Origin: Symbiodinium sp. CCMP2592
Lineage: Eukaryota > Sar > Dinophyceae > Suessiales > Symbiodiniaceae
Assembly: GCA_905221615.1 (NCBI GenBank)
Contig: CAJNDT010000335.1
Location: 372,001-436,000, forward strand
Length of the DNA: 64,000 nucleotides
Direction: 5' to 3'
The notes under the pieces were generated by a model. The model was given only the letters and a program-made list of their open reading frames with translations. It did no database searches and was not told the origin of the DNA. A program made the translations under genes and the position numbers. Positions 21,901 through 29,313 of this stretch are shown in pieces. The stretch's first letter is position 1. Each line of letters begins with the position of its first letter.

Positions 21901-24370
21901 GCTCCCTGCGATGGCACAGAGGCTGCCACCTGCTGCACGCAGGACTTCACAGGGGCCTAGTGCCTGATGCTATTAGCTTGAACACACTCGTGACGGCATG
22001 CGAGAAGACAGTCAACTGGGAGTTGGCAACTCGAACGTTGCTGCTTCAAAGACTCTTCGCCATCGAGCCCGACATCATTGGGCGAAATGCTGCCGTGAGT
22101 GCATGTGCGAATGCAGGGGAGTGGTGCTTGGCATCACTCTTGCTGTCGTCTTCACAGCAATTCGGGCTGCGCATCAGTCCGGTCTCTGTTGCAGCCATGG
22201 CCACTGCTGGTGAGAGGTCAAACCAGTGGAGGGTTCCTCTGGGAATGATCGACTCGTACCGGTCGCTGACAGGTGTTGTTTGCTATGGCGCGGCCTTGGA
22301 TGCTCTCGAGAGTTGGGGCAAATGGGCTGAGGGACTCAGTCTCTTGCACCAGCTTCCCCAGCGCCCCTCATCGCATCAGCAGCTCAAGCCTTGGCTTGAC
22401 CCAATGGCTTTCTCTGCCACGGTCTCTGCGTGCAGCAAAGCCCAGGAATGGAGACATTGTTTGTCACTGCTCAACCGTGTTTGGCAGCACTCTCTTGGCA
22501 AAGAATGTCTCAGCACCGCAGCTTGGAACGCCTGCTTGCACGCCTCTGTCGGACGCTTGAGCCTCGAGTCTCTCCTCGGTCAGATGCAGGAAATGCTGGT
22601 TGAACCTGACATGCTCTCTTATTCTGTTTTGGAAACACAGGGCACTGTGGGAATCGAGTCAGCCAGGTTGTTGGCTATTGTAAGGTCTCGAGCCATGCCA
22701 CTGCTGGCCGCACGCAAAAAAACGTGGGCGAATTGATCCTTTATCGTTGAGTATCCGTCTCGCCGCCCCTGCCACGTAAGTCAGCACTTCGTGTTCAGTG
22801 CCTAGTTCACTCACGTGTCGTGCTCGAGGCATGCGGCGCACTCTCATCGGTACGCCGCACTACATGGCCAAAGCCTTGCAGAGCCTCCGGCACGAGCTTC
22901 TGGACTTCTGGAGTTGGGCACTTTCCCGTCCTAAGGCTCCAGAGGTCATTCTCGGGGAGGAGTATGGGGACTCCTGTGATGTGCCCCGGCTGAAGCGGGG
23001 AATAGCAAGGTCGTTCGTCTCGGTGCCTGAGTCTTGGATCCGATAAGTATGTCATGGCTGGGATGCCCGTGTTGAGGGATGGTGACCGTAGGAGGCACAC
23101 CCACGATCCAGACCTGACATTAATGCTGCTATGTCCATCACAAAGGTGTGGTCCTTGGGTGTGTGCCTCTACGAGTTCGTCTGCGGCCCGCTGCCCTTTG
23201 CCAATTCTGCGGAAAACCCAAAGCAGGACTGTGTTGCAGGGAAGTCGCCTTTCCATGAGTTCCCTCTCTGATGAAGACGTACGTGCTTTGACTTTGCAGG
23301 TTTTCCAGCACATCCTCTCCACTCCCCTGCACGCAGTCTCAGCCACATGCGTTTGCTGTTCCCTGCCATTTCAAACACTTCACCAGATGGGCCGTGCAAG
23401 CGACACGTTGCGGAATGTGTCAGGTCGTTCCCTGGCAGTGTTGCCAGCAGCGTTTGCAAGCATCTCCTGAGGCCGGCAGCTTCGAAATGCGGAAGCACAC
23501 TGCATTATCTGCATTACCCTTTGCACCCTGGGGCTTTCCAGAATTGAAGGAGCCTTCTGCGGCGAAGCCCAGAGGGACGGCTGGGTTGTGGCCAGTGTTC
23601 TTCTCAGATTTCCTCGAAGACGGTCCACGTTCTCTGGCGCTTCTTGTGTGATGCAGATGATTGAGGAATGGTCTGTGGGATGTGTGCATCCCCCGGATTG
23701 CAGATACTCGTGGCAGCTGAGTCAATCTTCTCTTCGGCAGCCCCATGCACATTTTTGTTTAACATGTCAGATGGCAGTTCCCGCTAAGGTAGGCTACTGC
23801 AAGCTACAGTAGCCCCCGCTGTTTAAAGCCTGACAGGGCTGCTATGGACTCCCAAGTGACATGCCTCATGCCAACGAGGCGTGAGCATGTGTACTTCCAG
23901 AATTTCCGCTTCGACAGGCCGGTGGCAGCCATCATGAACTGCACAAGGGCTCTCATAATTACCTATACTGTTGGACACACTTGAAGGTCGTAGGCTCTCA
24001 GGCTAGTAATAGCTGGCCTGCACATAGAAGCGACGCTCAGCCCGGTTCTTGCTAAGATGCTGCATTTCCAGGATGCTGCACAAGCGACTGGAGCCGCCTC
24101 TTGCCTGTGCCTCAGAGCTTCCGAAACCTCAGACTGGTTCAGTGTCAGGTGCATATCAGCTTCTCAGCCTGAAATTTTCAAGAACCAGCTGCATCGTGTT
24201 CGGGCATGCTGTCTTCAGGCGCCCAGTCCTCCGGGCACACCAAGTGGTGATGAGGCGAGAGTCCGGCTAGCACTGTGCTGCATCCCTTTCTGCATCTGAC
24301 ACTCGCGGAGGAAAGTCTGACCGAAGATTCAGGCTCCTCCGCCCAATCGCTGGAGCCACAGTCCTTGTGA
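12398..24370 (+). CDS. cGMP-dependent-type protein kinase, multi-exon
   Basis: A regulatory half with cyclic-nucleotide-binding (CNB) folds is followed by a complete order of AGC-kinase motifs, all on +. Exons I could join by phase are 13614-14641, 14719-14747, 16158-about 16220, about 18064-18124, 18199-about 18239, 20641-20689, 20764-20811, 20900-20930, 21078-21138, 22829-22866, 22936-22980, 23146-23232, 23300-about 23332 and 23550-about 23594. Further pieces run to a stop at 24368-24370. Spliced junctions restore family motifs exactly, for example RDLKPEN|VLLD and GTPHYM|APEVI. Four CNB modules before one kinase domain is the known layout of apicomplexan and other alveolate PKGs, which phosphorylate Ser/Thr on cGMP rise. 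An earlier exon may lie at about 12398-12455 (DFEIFRQG). The 5' end, the beta-3 lysine exon and parts of the linker (16.5-18.0 kb) were not found. Confidence 0.85.
12812..13018. repeat. (TAG)n-(CAG/TAGCAG)n-(GGA)n tract
   Basis: A pure TAG run (about 12830-12908) passes into CAG and TAGCAG repeats and then GGA. It lies in an intron of the kinase gene. Frames through it are poly-Val or poly-Leu and are not genes. Confidence 0.95.
13614..16460 (+). CDS. Kinase regulatory region: four CNB modules
   Basis: The first exon follows CTCACAG and reads DQLGTGIFVVREGSFKLMN, the middle of CNB-A. CNB-B follows, with VPLFRFLDSPDLAMLGRYAF, then EAGQMPKEFLYIVKSG. A divergent third module contains ILWYVVLDGSLRRTG. 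CNB-D starts with LIFRNLDRTQQAQLAEAG and crosses two introns to give RRRGQFLFKEGDLASHFFII. The next pieces (about 16293-16353 and 16417 onward) give EIIRTLGSFSTFGEA and RMETVEFGAEAG, matching the phosphate-binding FGE...R segment. Only CNB-D keeps a near-canonical FGE and downstream Arg. The others look divergent, so cGMP binding by A-C is uncertain. The donor after 16220 is unresolved. Confidence 0.8.
14642..14718 (+). other. 77-bp GC-AG intron with AGGCGC at both edges
   Basis: The exon ends TTGAG and the intron begins GCGCGATG and ends CTGCTAG. The same six bases, AGGCGC, span both splice sites (14640-14645 and 14717-14722). Removal joins HLLLR to RRGQFLFKEG in frame, which restores the CNB-D consensus, so the placement is well supported. 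Confidence 0.8.
15156..15751 (+). pseudogene. ORF pair nested in kinase intron, frameshifted
   Basis: It lies inside the 1410-bp intron 14748-16157 of the kinase gene. Frame one (15156-15509) has a basic, helical C-terminal half (KQEMKRRLEAQCPELIAELE, then ARATLHRWKEFHRELQ). Frame two starts at ATG 15506, overlapping the stop of frame one as ATGA, and reads KIYGCTRTAEELHEKLKSEE, then ILRWMETELAESATIECDKF, to a stop at 15751. Both halves look coding and would join smoothly after a one-base shift, so this is either a frameshifted intronless copy or two exons. A palindrome sits inside frame two at 15572-15604. Family unknown. Confidence 0.45.
15572..15604. repeat. Perfect 16-1-16 palindrome
   Basis: CAAGATTCGAACTGGA is followed by one base and then its exact reverse complement. 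It lies within the second nested frame, where it would encode DSNWNPVRI. Confidence 0.9.
16461..18060 (+). other. Linker region of the kinase gene, exons unclear
   Basis: Between CNB-D and the kinase domain. A piece at about 17795-17858 reads SEDILCTVVELNRRDVTQK and could be the end of CNB-D (the usual L.R..F segment). About 16710-16790 reads MLHEVHEAQAMDTMIFELLV without a clear match. Nothing else is supportable. Confidence 0.35.
18064..18345 (+). CDS. Kinase N-lobe exons (glycine-rich loop)
   Basis: The exon ending at 18124 reads LKDLRKLRVIGHGTFGT, the start of the domain with GxGxFG. A 74-bp GT-AG intron (18125-18198) leads to VQLMEHQPSGMRR, matching the usual V.LV.H..TG after the loop. 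A later piece at about 18284-18343 reads QMVLSVQSSIVKFVGTVAME and ends GAG|GTATG. It fits the IVK.. strand before the hinge. The exon that should carry the catalytic beta-3 lysine and the alpha-C glutamate, expected at about 18240-18283, was not recognisable. It may be tiny or diverged. Confidence 0.75.
18835..19824 (+). CDS. Endonuclease/exonuclease/phosphatase protein, CCR4/nocturnin-like
   Basis: A 329-residue intronless frame from ATG 18835. The upstream extension of this frame has no ATG. It holds a full EEP fold: VLSLNLLAD (metal-binding Asn), ICLQELD (catalytic Glu), DGCAVFVK, ASAHLKSG (His), ACDMNAV (Asp/Asn pair), TIDYILHS (Asp) and YPSDHIAL (SDH). The order and spacing fit the CCR4/nocturnin/Angel/PDE12 branch, whose members remove poly(A) or hydrolyse related nucleotides. 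The precise substrate cannot be told from sequence. It lies wholly within the kinase-gene intron between the exon ending near 18343 and the exon starting at 20641, on the same strand. The lack of introns in an intron-rich genome suggests a retrocopied gene, but no poly(A) tail or spliced-leader relic was seen. Confidence 0.85.
   Translation: MDTTESPGDAAHGSATGTATSVLQRIREALAELQWPPVLKRTWSAAGPPEKSESSVRVLSLNLLADSKQKEEEWSATPEDVLQWPKRRLRLLEILLQEEADIICLQELDMVPEGSLEIELCLAGYQGILTKPKPPATDGCAVFVKQDRFTVIEEADAGYAAIALLKDRRSELQLVAASAHLKSGKTEVAEKQRRDQMASLLDLLSRMSTPAHGVIVACDMNAVSVPDGKIGDPLAYTAALSHDLRLQSSYAESSKEPEFTTWKLRPKGEVKRTIDYILHSPSLCLAALLKLPSEAEMPTARLPSHSYPSDHIALGVDFVLAADAKGARR
19825..20640. other. Intronic spacer with TG and TA microsatellites
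   Basis: This is the rest of the kinase intron after the EEP gene. It includes a TG run near 20155-20172 and mixed GT/TA/GA runs at about 20444-20540. Frames through these runs are not genes. Confidence 0.7.
20641..21138 (+). CDS. Kinase exons: catalytic loop and DFG
   Basis: Four short exons in exact phase. 20641-20689 reads GGELFFAIRSLGILAGW. 20764-20811 reads FYTGGLILALQALHEK. 20900-20930 reads IVYRDLKPEN, the catalytic loop with Asp and Asn. 21078-21138 reads VLLDSDGYPKLIDFGCAVRL, containing the metal-binding DFG. Introns are 74, 88 and 147 bp, all with GC donors. GGEL, YRDLKPEN and DFG in this order are diagnostic of an AGC-type Ser/Thr kinase. The last exon ends in phase 1 at a GT and joins 22829 across a 1690-bp intron that carries the PPR gene. 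Confidence 0.88.
21420..22736 (+). CDS. Pentatricopeptide-repeat protein, nested in kinase intron
   Basis: A 438-residue intronless frame from the first ATG at 21420. The frame stays open upstream to 21366. It is built of roughly 35-residue helical-hairpin units with the dinoflagellate PPR signature of Ser/Ala-Ala-Cys plus Lys/Glu and Trp: LVTACEKTVNWELATRTLLL, AVSACANAGEWCLASLLL, TVSACSKAQEWRHCLSLL, with PD/D-V-I-S-x-N segments (PDAISLNTLV, PDIIGRNAAV, DPMAFSATV) at repeat starts. PPR proteins bind single-stranded RNA, usually in plastids or mitochondria, and act in RNA processing or editing. No confident transit peptide was identified. It sits within the kinase intron 21139-22828 on the same strand, and a retrocopied origin is likely. 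Confidence 0.8.
   Translation: MGKPNRYKERSEGLCSELGGRSVTGVLSKNGWVKGLDLVEGMASKRVQDFQLLLRVAAKAASWQEAFNCARRINSHQGATEAANSWGKGGSWQRAVQVVQTLQWMGFRVAVETLNAASSSCERHSFRRGWLWSMQCWMEAAAKGLRTSVVSLNSALVCLGSSLRWHRGCHLLHAGLHRGLVPDAISLNTLVTACEKTVNWELATRTLLLQRLFAIEPDIIGRNAAVSACANAGEWCLASLLLSSSQQFGLRISPVSVAAMATAGERSNQWRVPLGMIDSYRSLTGVVCYGAALDALESWGKWAEGLSLLHQLPQRPSSHQQLKPWLDPMAFSATVSACSKAQEWRHCLSLLNRVWQHSLGKECLSTAAWNACLHASVGRLSLESLLGQMQEMLVEPDMLSYSVLETQGTVGIESARLLAIVRSRAMPLLAARKKTWAN
22829..23334 (+). CDS. Kinase exons: activation segment and C-lobe
   Basis: 22829-22866 reads MRRTLIGTPHYM, and a 69-bp GC-AG intron joins it to 22936-22980, APEVILGEEYGDSCD. A 165-bp GT-AG intron then joins 23146-23232, VWSLGVCLYEFVCGPLPFAN, followed by a 67-bp intron and VFQHILSTPLH from 23300. 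Together they give GTPHYMAPEV, the D.WSLGV helix with its conserved Asp, and PLPFAN/VFQHIL, the standard order for subdomains VIII-X. The Thr in RTLIGTP is the position normally phosphorylated in the AGC activation loop. Confidence 0.88.
23550..24370 (+). CDS. Kinase C-lobe end and C-terminal tail
   Basis: About 23550-23594 reads SLLRRSPEGRLGCG, the conserved LL.R.PE.RLG of subdomain XI. About 23876-23918 reads RREHVYFQNFRFDR, like the H.(F/Y)F...FD tail segment. About 24072-24132 reads MLHKRLEPPLACASELPKPQ, like the L.PP tail segment. A final piece reads LAEESLTEDSGSSAQSLEPQ with its stop at 24368-24370. The order matches an AGC C-terminal extension. Exact splice sites in this part are not fixed, and the segment after PLH (23333-23549) is unresolved. 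Confidence 0.65.
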
Positions 24371-24887
24371 GTCTTGTAATGTCATGCAGGGTATCTATTC
24401 AGACATTGAATCCGAGACTGCAAGGTCCGAGTCTGACGACTGGGCCATCTCATTTTGAAGAGTCTGACACTTCTAGTTATTCGTGCTACTCCCCTCTGAA
24501 CGGCTCATGCACCGCATCTTGCAAGTCATGCGAACGTGTTTTTCGCATGCCAGATGTGCTTTCCTGTACAGTGCGCGAGACTGGCTGCTGCAAAACCAGT
24601 GCTTCCCAAGTCTCTCAGGCACTATACCAGCTGGCCATACCAGGTAAATGCACGTCCTACAGCAGCTGACTTACGATTTCGATCTAGTGGATAATCTTGC
24701 GCAGGTGCAGGAAGTCAAAACGTTCGCCCTCGCGGCTTTTTGCTTCAGTGTTGTTCGGACCTGGCACATGGCATGGCCCATGGAAACACAACTTAGCCTC
24801 TTGTCCATAGTTTCTAGGCGAGGTTTTTGAGAGACCCATAGCTAGTACAGACCTTGGCTGCCCTGGGCCGTAGACACCTAGGATCCC
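24371..24887. other. Intergenic stretch after the kinase gene
   Basis: No supportable gene or repeat was seen. Short frames on + (24367-24669) have no motif. Confidence 0.4.
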
Positions 24888-25451
24888 ATGGCAAAGCGCC
24901 TGGGAGGGGCATCCGGCCGTCCAGGGAAGGCATTGTTGGACCGCGAGGAGCGCCTGGAGAAGCTGGTGAACTCTTGTGCCTTCGGAGGTGCGCCGGTTCC
25001 GGTCCCAGAGAAGCCGGGCAAGCGCCCGACTTCGGGTCCCAAGAGCCACCCGGGCTTGGGACGCCCAGCTGCCGGAGCCTCTCACGGGGCGCGTGCGATC
25101 TCGCAGGGGAGGGGGAAACCGCCGCCTGCGAATGCGCCTCCGAGACCGGGGAGCAACATACACACCTTGGCATCGCTTGGCGAAAGTGGCAGCCGGCTTC
25201 AAGATACAACGGAAGCATACCGCCAGCAGCGCGGCACGACTGCCAAGAAAGTTACGGATGTGGGCTACCAGTCGATGACAGCCGAGAAGGCCGCAGAGGT
25301 TGACAAGGCAAGGGCGAAGGTTCGGGTCAATTCACATCGGTCGGCAAGTGTTCCAACAAACGCCAAAGTCTTCAATGTCAGCGGTCAGCAGATCTCGCAG
25401 GGGCCTGGCAAGCGTGTTGGAGGTAGAGATAAGCAGCCAGGGGCATTGTGA
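24888..25451 (+). CDS. Small basic hypothetical protein
   Basis: A 187-residue frame from ATG 24888. The context CCCATGG is favourable. It is rich in Gly, Pro, Lys and Arg with low-complexity stretches (PVPVPEKPGKRPTSGPKSH) and a helical, charged part near residues 130-150 (EKAAEVDKARAKVRV). No signal peptide or membrane segment is visible. It could be an intrinsically disordered nucleic-acid-binding or structural protein, but no family was recognised. It is intronless as read and lies 518 bases downstream of the kinase stop on the same strand. Two other frames are also open over part of it, but this one has the best protein character. Confidence 0.6.
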   Translation: MAKRLGGASGRPGKALLDREERLEKLVNSCAFGGAPVPVPEKPGKRPTSGPKSHPGLGRPAAGASHGARAISQGRGKPPPANAPPRPGSNIHTLASLGESGSRLQDTTEAYRQQRGTTAKKVTDVGYQSMTAEKAAEVDKARAKVRVNSHRSASVPTNAKVFNVSGQQISQGPGKRVGGRDKQPGAL

Positions 25452-26125
25452 TGTGGAGAACGCTTCTCACCTCTTGCCATGTGCTATTTCGATCTTCGAT
25501 TTGCCTCTGCTCGTGCGAGACTTGGTTCTGGCCAGCCTGTACAGTTGAGTTGGGAATTCGGCACGGAACCAGCATCACAAAAACCGTTTTGAGCCATTGT
25601 CTGCCCTCACATGGGATGTCCGGCGACAAGCTGCTGTCAGCTGTTCGCATTGAATCAAGTTGTTATTGCAGAGACCTACATATGCTCTTTGCTCCAGCAC
25701 ACTCTAGCTCCAGTTTGGATCCACGTGCACTGCATAGCCCCTTGCAAGTAGAGAGTTCGACGGATGTCCTCCAGAAGTTGATTGCTGAAGCACCACTACA
25801 TGAGCCAAAGGAGAAGCAGTGCTTGAGTCGGGCGTCCCCAAGAGCAATGGACTTCAAGTGATGGAGGGCGAACCCAAGCTTCCGCCCAGCTGGGCCGCTT
25901 CCATAGGCCTGGGTTTGTGCTGAATGCCTAAAAGACTGATTGGGTTGTTACATGCAGAACTCCTCCAACAAAGTCTAGATTACAGGATCTACTTCCCAGA
26001 CACCTGCACTCCTGGCAGCTGGCAACTCCGAAGATAGCTCCTGTGGTTGTCGGCCGTCCACCGTCGGTTCGTCGCTTACAATGCGGATCTTTCAAGGGCA
26101 CAACACTTGTCCAAGCTTTGCCAGC
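25452..26125 (+). other. Stretch with one weak exon candidate
   Basis: About 25756-25861 reads STDVLQKLIAEAPLHEPKEK followed by a short tail and a stop. It may be the end of an unplaced gene. Nothing else was recognised. Confidence 0.3.
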
Positions 26126-26375
26126 GGCCAGCGGCCCTCGCAGTGGCCAAGAGGCCCTGCTCGAAAAACAGTGCACATTTCGGCCAAATGTACACACCGG
26201 CTGACACAGCCACCAAGAGCTTGGCAGAAGATGTTACAGGGTTCGACGTTGTTCTTGCAGCAATGGCTTCGAGGGAAAGGGGCAAGTGTGTTTCCATTGG
26301 AGGTTTGGGAGCTGCTGATGCCGCCAAAAACGAGCTGAAAGCCGTCAGGCAGCAGCTGGAGGAGGCGCAAGCACT
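26126..26375 (+). CDS. Exon of an unidentified gene
   Basis: Reads through AHFGQMYTPADTATKSLAED, VVLAAMASRERGKCVSIGG and AAKNELKAVRQQLEEAQ, so it moves from a mixed to a coiled-coil-like helical composition. The opposite strand is also open. Its relation to the exons at 26972-27470 is unknown. Confidence 0.4.
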
Positions 26376-26526
26376 CTCATGCTGTCTCTTCCACCAATCA
26401 AGAACTAGAAGTGGGCCACGGCTGGTTCCTCTACTTTGCACTAGAGGGAGATCAGATTTTGTCCTTTGTAGAGAAATCATCGCATAATCGCATGACGAGC
26501 GGAACCCTCTTCATGCTCTGCATTTG

Positions 26527-26541
26527 GGGGGGGGGGGGGGG
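26527..26541. repeat. Poly-G run
   Basis: About 15 consecutive G in non-coding DNA. The length may be affected by sequencing error. A short tandem repeat of a 9-base unit, ACTCCAATT, lies at about 26655-26685. Confidence 0.85.
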
Positions 26542-26825
26542 CCAGACCTTCAGCATCCTCCAGCCTGCAAAACGTAGGCTCCACTTGTTGAGCCCAGAAG
26601 TTCCTAGAGTCTCCCTTGGTGACCCGAGACTCACCAGGCTGTCTCATCAAACACTCCAATTACTCCAATTACTCCAATTACTCCATTTTTCATCCGTCCA
26701 TGTCGTCTTCTGTCACGACTGAGACTGCTTGCGGGGAGCACGAACGAGGCTTTGGCACAGAACAAGCTCCTCCGGGCAAAGGCTGACAGTTCGAGGCGCT
26801 GCTTTGAACGGATTCTGCTAAGACG

Positions 26826-27470
26826 ATGTCCGACTCTCCGTTTCGACGGCTCCACAGGGGCTCTGATGATGCTACGAGGTGCGCCCGATGAACTGCCGGC
26901 AAGCGTTGGAAACCGTTGCAACCACATAGACGACAGAGGGCGTAAACGCTCAGAACAGTCGTCGTTACCAACCAGAAGAGTGTCGTGGAGCAGCAGCTTC
27001 TTGGAGTGAAGTTGAACAAAGCACGGGTTTTCTTCGCCCGGCTACGCAGCCGTGGCTCGCCATTGAGCTGCACACAGGGAGAGAGATGCTTGGAGACGGC
27101 GAGCGGAGAAGGCTGAGAAGAAGGCCTGCTGCCAGCTGCGGAATCGTCGCTTCAGAGTTGGGCTTGTATATTGGTAGGTGGAGGCATTGACGAAGCGAAG
27201 ACCGCTTCCCAAGAATGCCGCGCATGCAAGGCTCATCGACTGCATTCTGGCTTCAGAGGTTGATACGTCGCGCTACACACGGTGTTTTGAACCTTTGGCA
27301 TTGTAGGTTGCTGCGCAGATTGAAGAGAAACATCGCGTGTTGGGCTCAGACTCGGTGTTGCAGCGCTAAGCTTCTTATGTATCGCTGCTGCCTAGGCGCG
27401 AGATGCGTGATGCTGAACAGGGCTTTGTTATCAACAAAGTCACGGAAAAACATGGGAAGACAGAGGCCGC
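26826..27470 (+). CDS. Exon fragments of an unidentified gene
   Basis: A possible start, ATG 26826, reads MSDSPFRRLHRGSDDATRC. 26972-about 27080 reads QKSVVEQQLLGVKLNKARVF and then FARLRSRGSPLSC. About 27307-27367 reads VAAQIEEKHRVLGSDSVLQ. About 27400-27466 reads MRDAEQGFVINKVTEKHGKT. The pieces are collinear on + and precede the CNB segment at 28241, so they may belong to the same gene. No membrane segments typical of a channel were found in them. Confidence 0.35.
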
Positions 27471-28240
27471 GCACTCCGTGCACCGAAAACATTGTACGGC
27501 CATTGAACTGTTGTTGTACATTGCGGCTATCAGGTGCGTCGCGTGGCCGTGCTCCTCTCATCTGCTGATTGCACTTGCAGTGGTAACGGTTTCATAAAGA
27601 TCGCAGGGTCTCTTCGCCGGTGAGGTTTGCCCGCACATGCTGGTGCTCAAGTGGTGCCATGCACATGAAGCCTTTGGCACGGACCCCGGGCGTTGTTCGG
27701 AGATGCTGGTAGGCGAAGGGCCGTCTCAGGAGCAGGCGGACAACCGCGCATGCATTTGATTTTGTCGCACATACCATCACAGTTGGCGCACAAGGCTCAA
27801 CCTCCAAATGGCTCGACTTGCGAACAGCGCATTCCCCGGGATTGAGCATGTCCATGTGCTTCCTTCGCCACTGACTGTACGAAGCTCATCCAAGTGCACC
27901 AGAACCGTAAATGCCGAGGTCAAAAAGGTTGAGTATGGGCCGAAAGCCAGAGCCAGCAAACTATTTCCAGAGGCGCCTGGCACAGGGCAGGACGTGGGTT
28001 TGGCCAGGTTGGGATTCGGCACCGCAACGGCAGCCAGGTCTCTCCATGGCTATGTTTTTCGTTGGTGACGGCTGACAGGTCGTGATCTCGCAGATAGATA
28101 GCGTTGATTGGTAGCCTCTACATCAAGGCTTGAAAGCCTGCCTTGACGAGGTCCTACGATTTCATCACTTCCAACGACAGCTCAGCCCGCTGCTTTGCCC
28201 TTTAGCTGCAAAACGGCGTCGCTGGGCTGACTGCATGCAG

Positions 28241-28812
28241 GCTGAGACCTTGGATTCATCCATGGCAGGTTTTGAGTATCTCTCGACTTTGCGAGGGCTT
28301 CGCTGCCCCTTCCTCGAAAGAGCTTTCCTTGCAAAGTATGCCAAGGCAGTTCTCGATGCTTGTGCTCAGGAGGGGATTTTCAAGACCAGAGGGGAATTTG
28401 CTGACAGCTTATACTTTGCGATGCAGTCGACATCGCAGCATGTCATTGTGATCAGCGGCGCTTGATCAAGGAATCTGCCAAAGGGTGGCACAAGCTGAAG
28501 ACAGGAGACCCCTTCCTCCCTGGCATCCTGCGTCTTAGAATGTTTGCGAGTACTTCCGAAGGGTCATCGGAGAGCAGGAACTCAACGCAGAGGGCTGACG
28601 CTCTCACAGGCCGAGGGCGAGCCAAGACCAACACGTCCTAGGTTTTGGCTAACATGTCGTTGGCTAAGCACTTGTTCCACCTGTTCCTAGTGGCGTACTA
28701 GTCTGCGGCAACATGAAAGTCAAGGAGTCTCTCACATACTCACTCACTCATTCACTCACTCACTCACTCCCGCTCTCGCTCTCGCTCTCGCTCTCGCTCT
28801 CGCGCGCTCTCG

Positions 28813-28871
<59 letters not shown>

Positions 28872-29313
28872 GCACAAACGTGCGCGCACACACACACGTG
28901 CGCTGTCCGAAGTAGATAAGACACTTATCACTCTCTGTACGTATTCTGGAAAGCCAGCCCAGAAGGAAGCACAGCAGTCAACTCAGAGGCCTTGAAAAGT
29001 AGAGGTCGTGGAAGCGATGTCAGCTGAACGCGGCCTTTGAAAGTGCTGCTTGGGCTCCCTGGGAGGTCTTTACGGACGCTTTGCAGCAGCGCGCCTTTCA
29101 GCTCCCGCCTGCGGAGATCGTGGAAGCCCGGACCCCGACACGATGCTCCGAAATGCTCCGTATTGAGCTTTCTTGGTTCATCCTGGCAGTAAAGAGTTGG
29201 TGAGGATGCTGTTGAGCCGGATCTGCCTGACAGTGGGCCTGTGGAGACGCAGTCGAAGCTGGAGACTAAGCAGCTTCTTTAGCTCACAAAGCAGCACCTC
29301 ACAGGGTTCGAAG
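28241..29313 (+). CDS. Cyclic-nucleotide-binding segment, channel-type (partial)
   Basis: After ATGCAG, the exon at 28241-about 28425 reads LRGLRCPFLERAFLAKYAKA and then IFKTRGEFADSLYFAMQ. The IF..GE.AD.(M/L)YF pattern is the core of the cyclic-nucleotide-binding homology domain of voltage-gated K+/HCN-type channels. Later pieces on + fit its distal part: about 28478-28545 (ESAKGWHKLKTGDPFLPG) and about 29024-29190 (FESAAWAPWEVFTDALQQRA), with a possible end GEDAVEPDLPDSGPVETQSK before a stop near 29280. Membrane segments, if present, should lie upstream and were not identified. The CT microsatellite at 28734-28870 lies in an intron. Channel assignment is an inference from one motif. Confidence 0.45.
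28730..28900. repeat. (ACTC)n-(GCTCTC)n-(CT)n microsatellite
   Basis: CTCA repeats pass into CTCTCG and GCTCTC units, then a long CT run and a short CA run. Confidence 0.95.

Noticed and set aside
23347-23547. KHLLRPAASKCGS as the kinase subdomain XI segment
   Set aside because: It resembles the LL.R.P..R.G motif, but the piece at 23550-23594 (LLRRSPEGRLGCG) matches far better and is in the right order.
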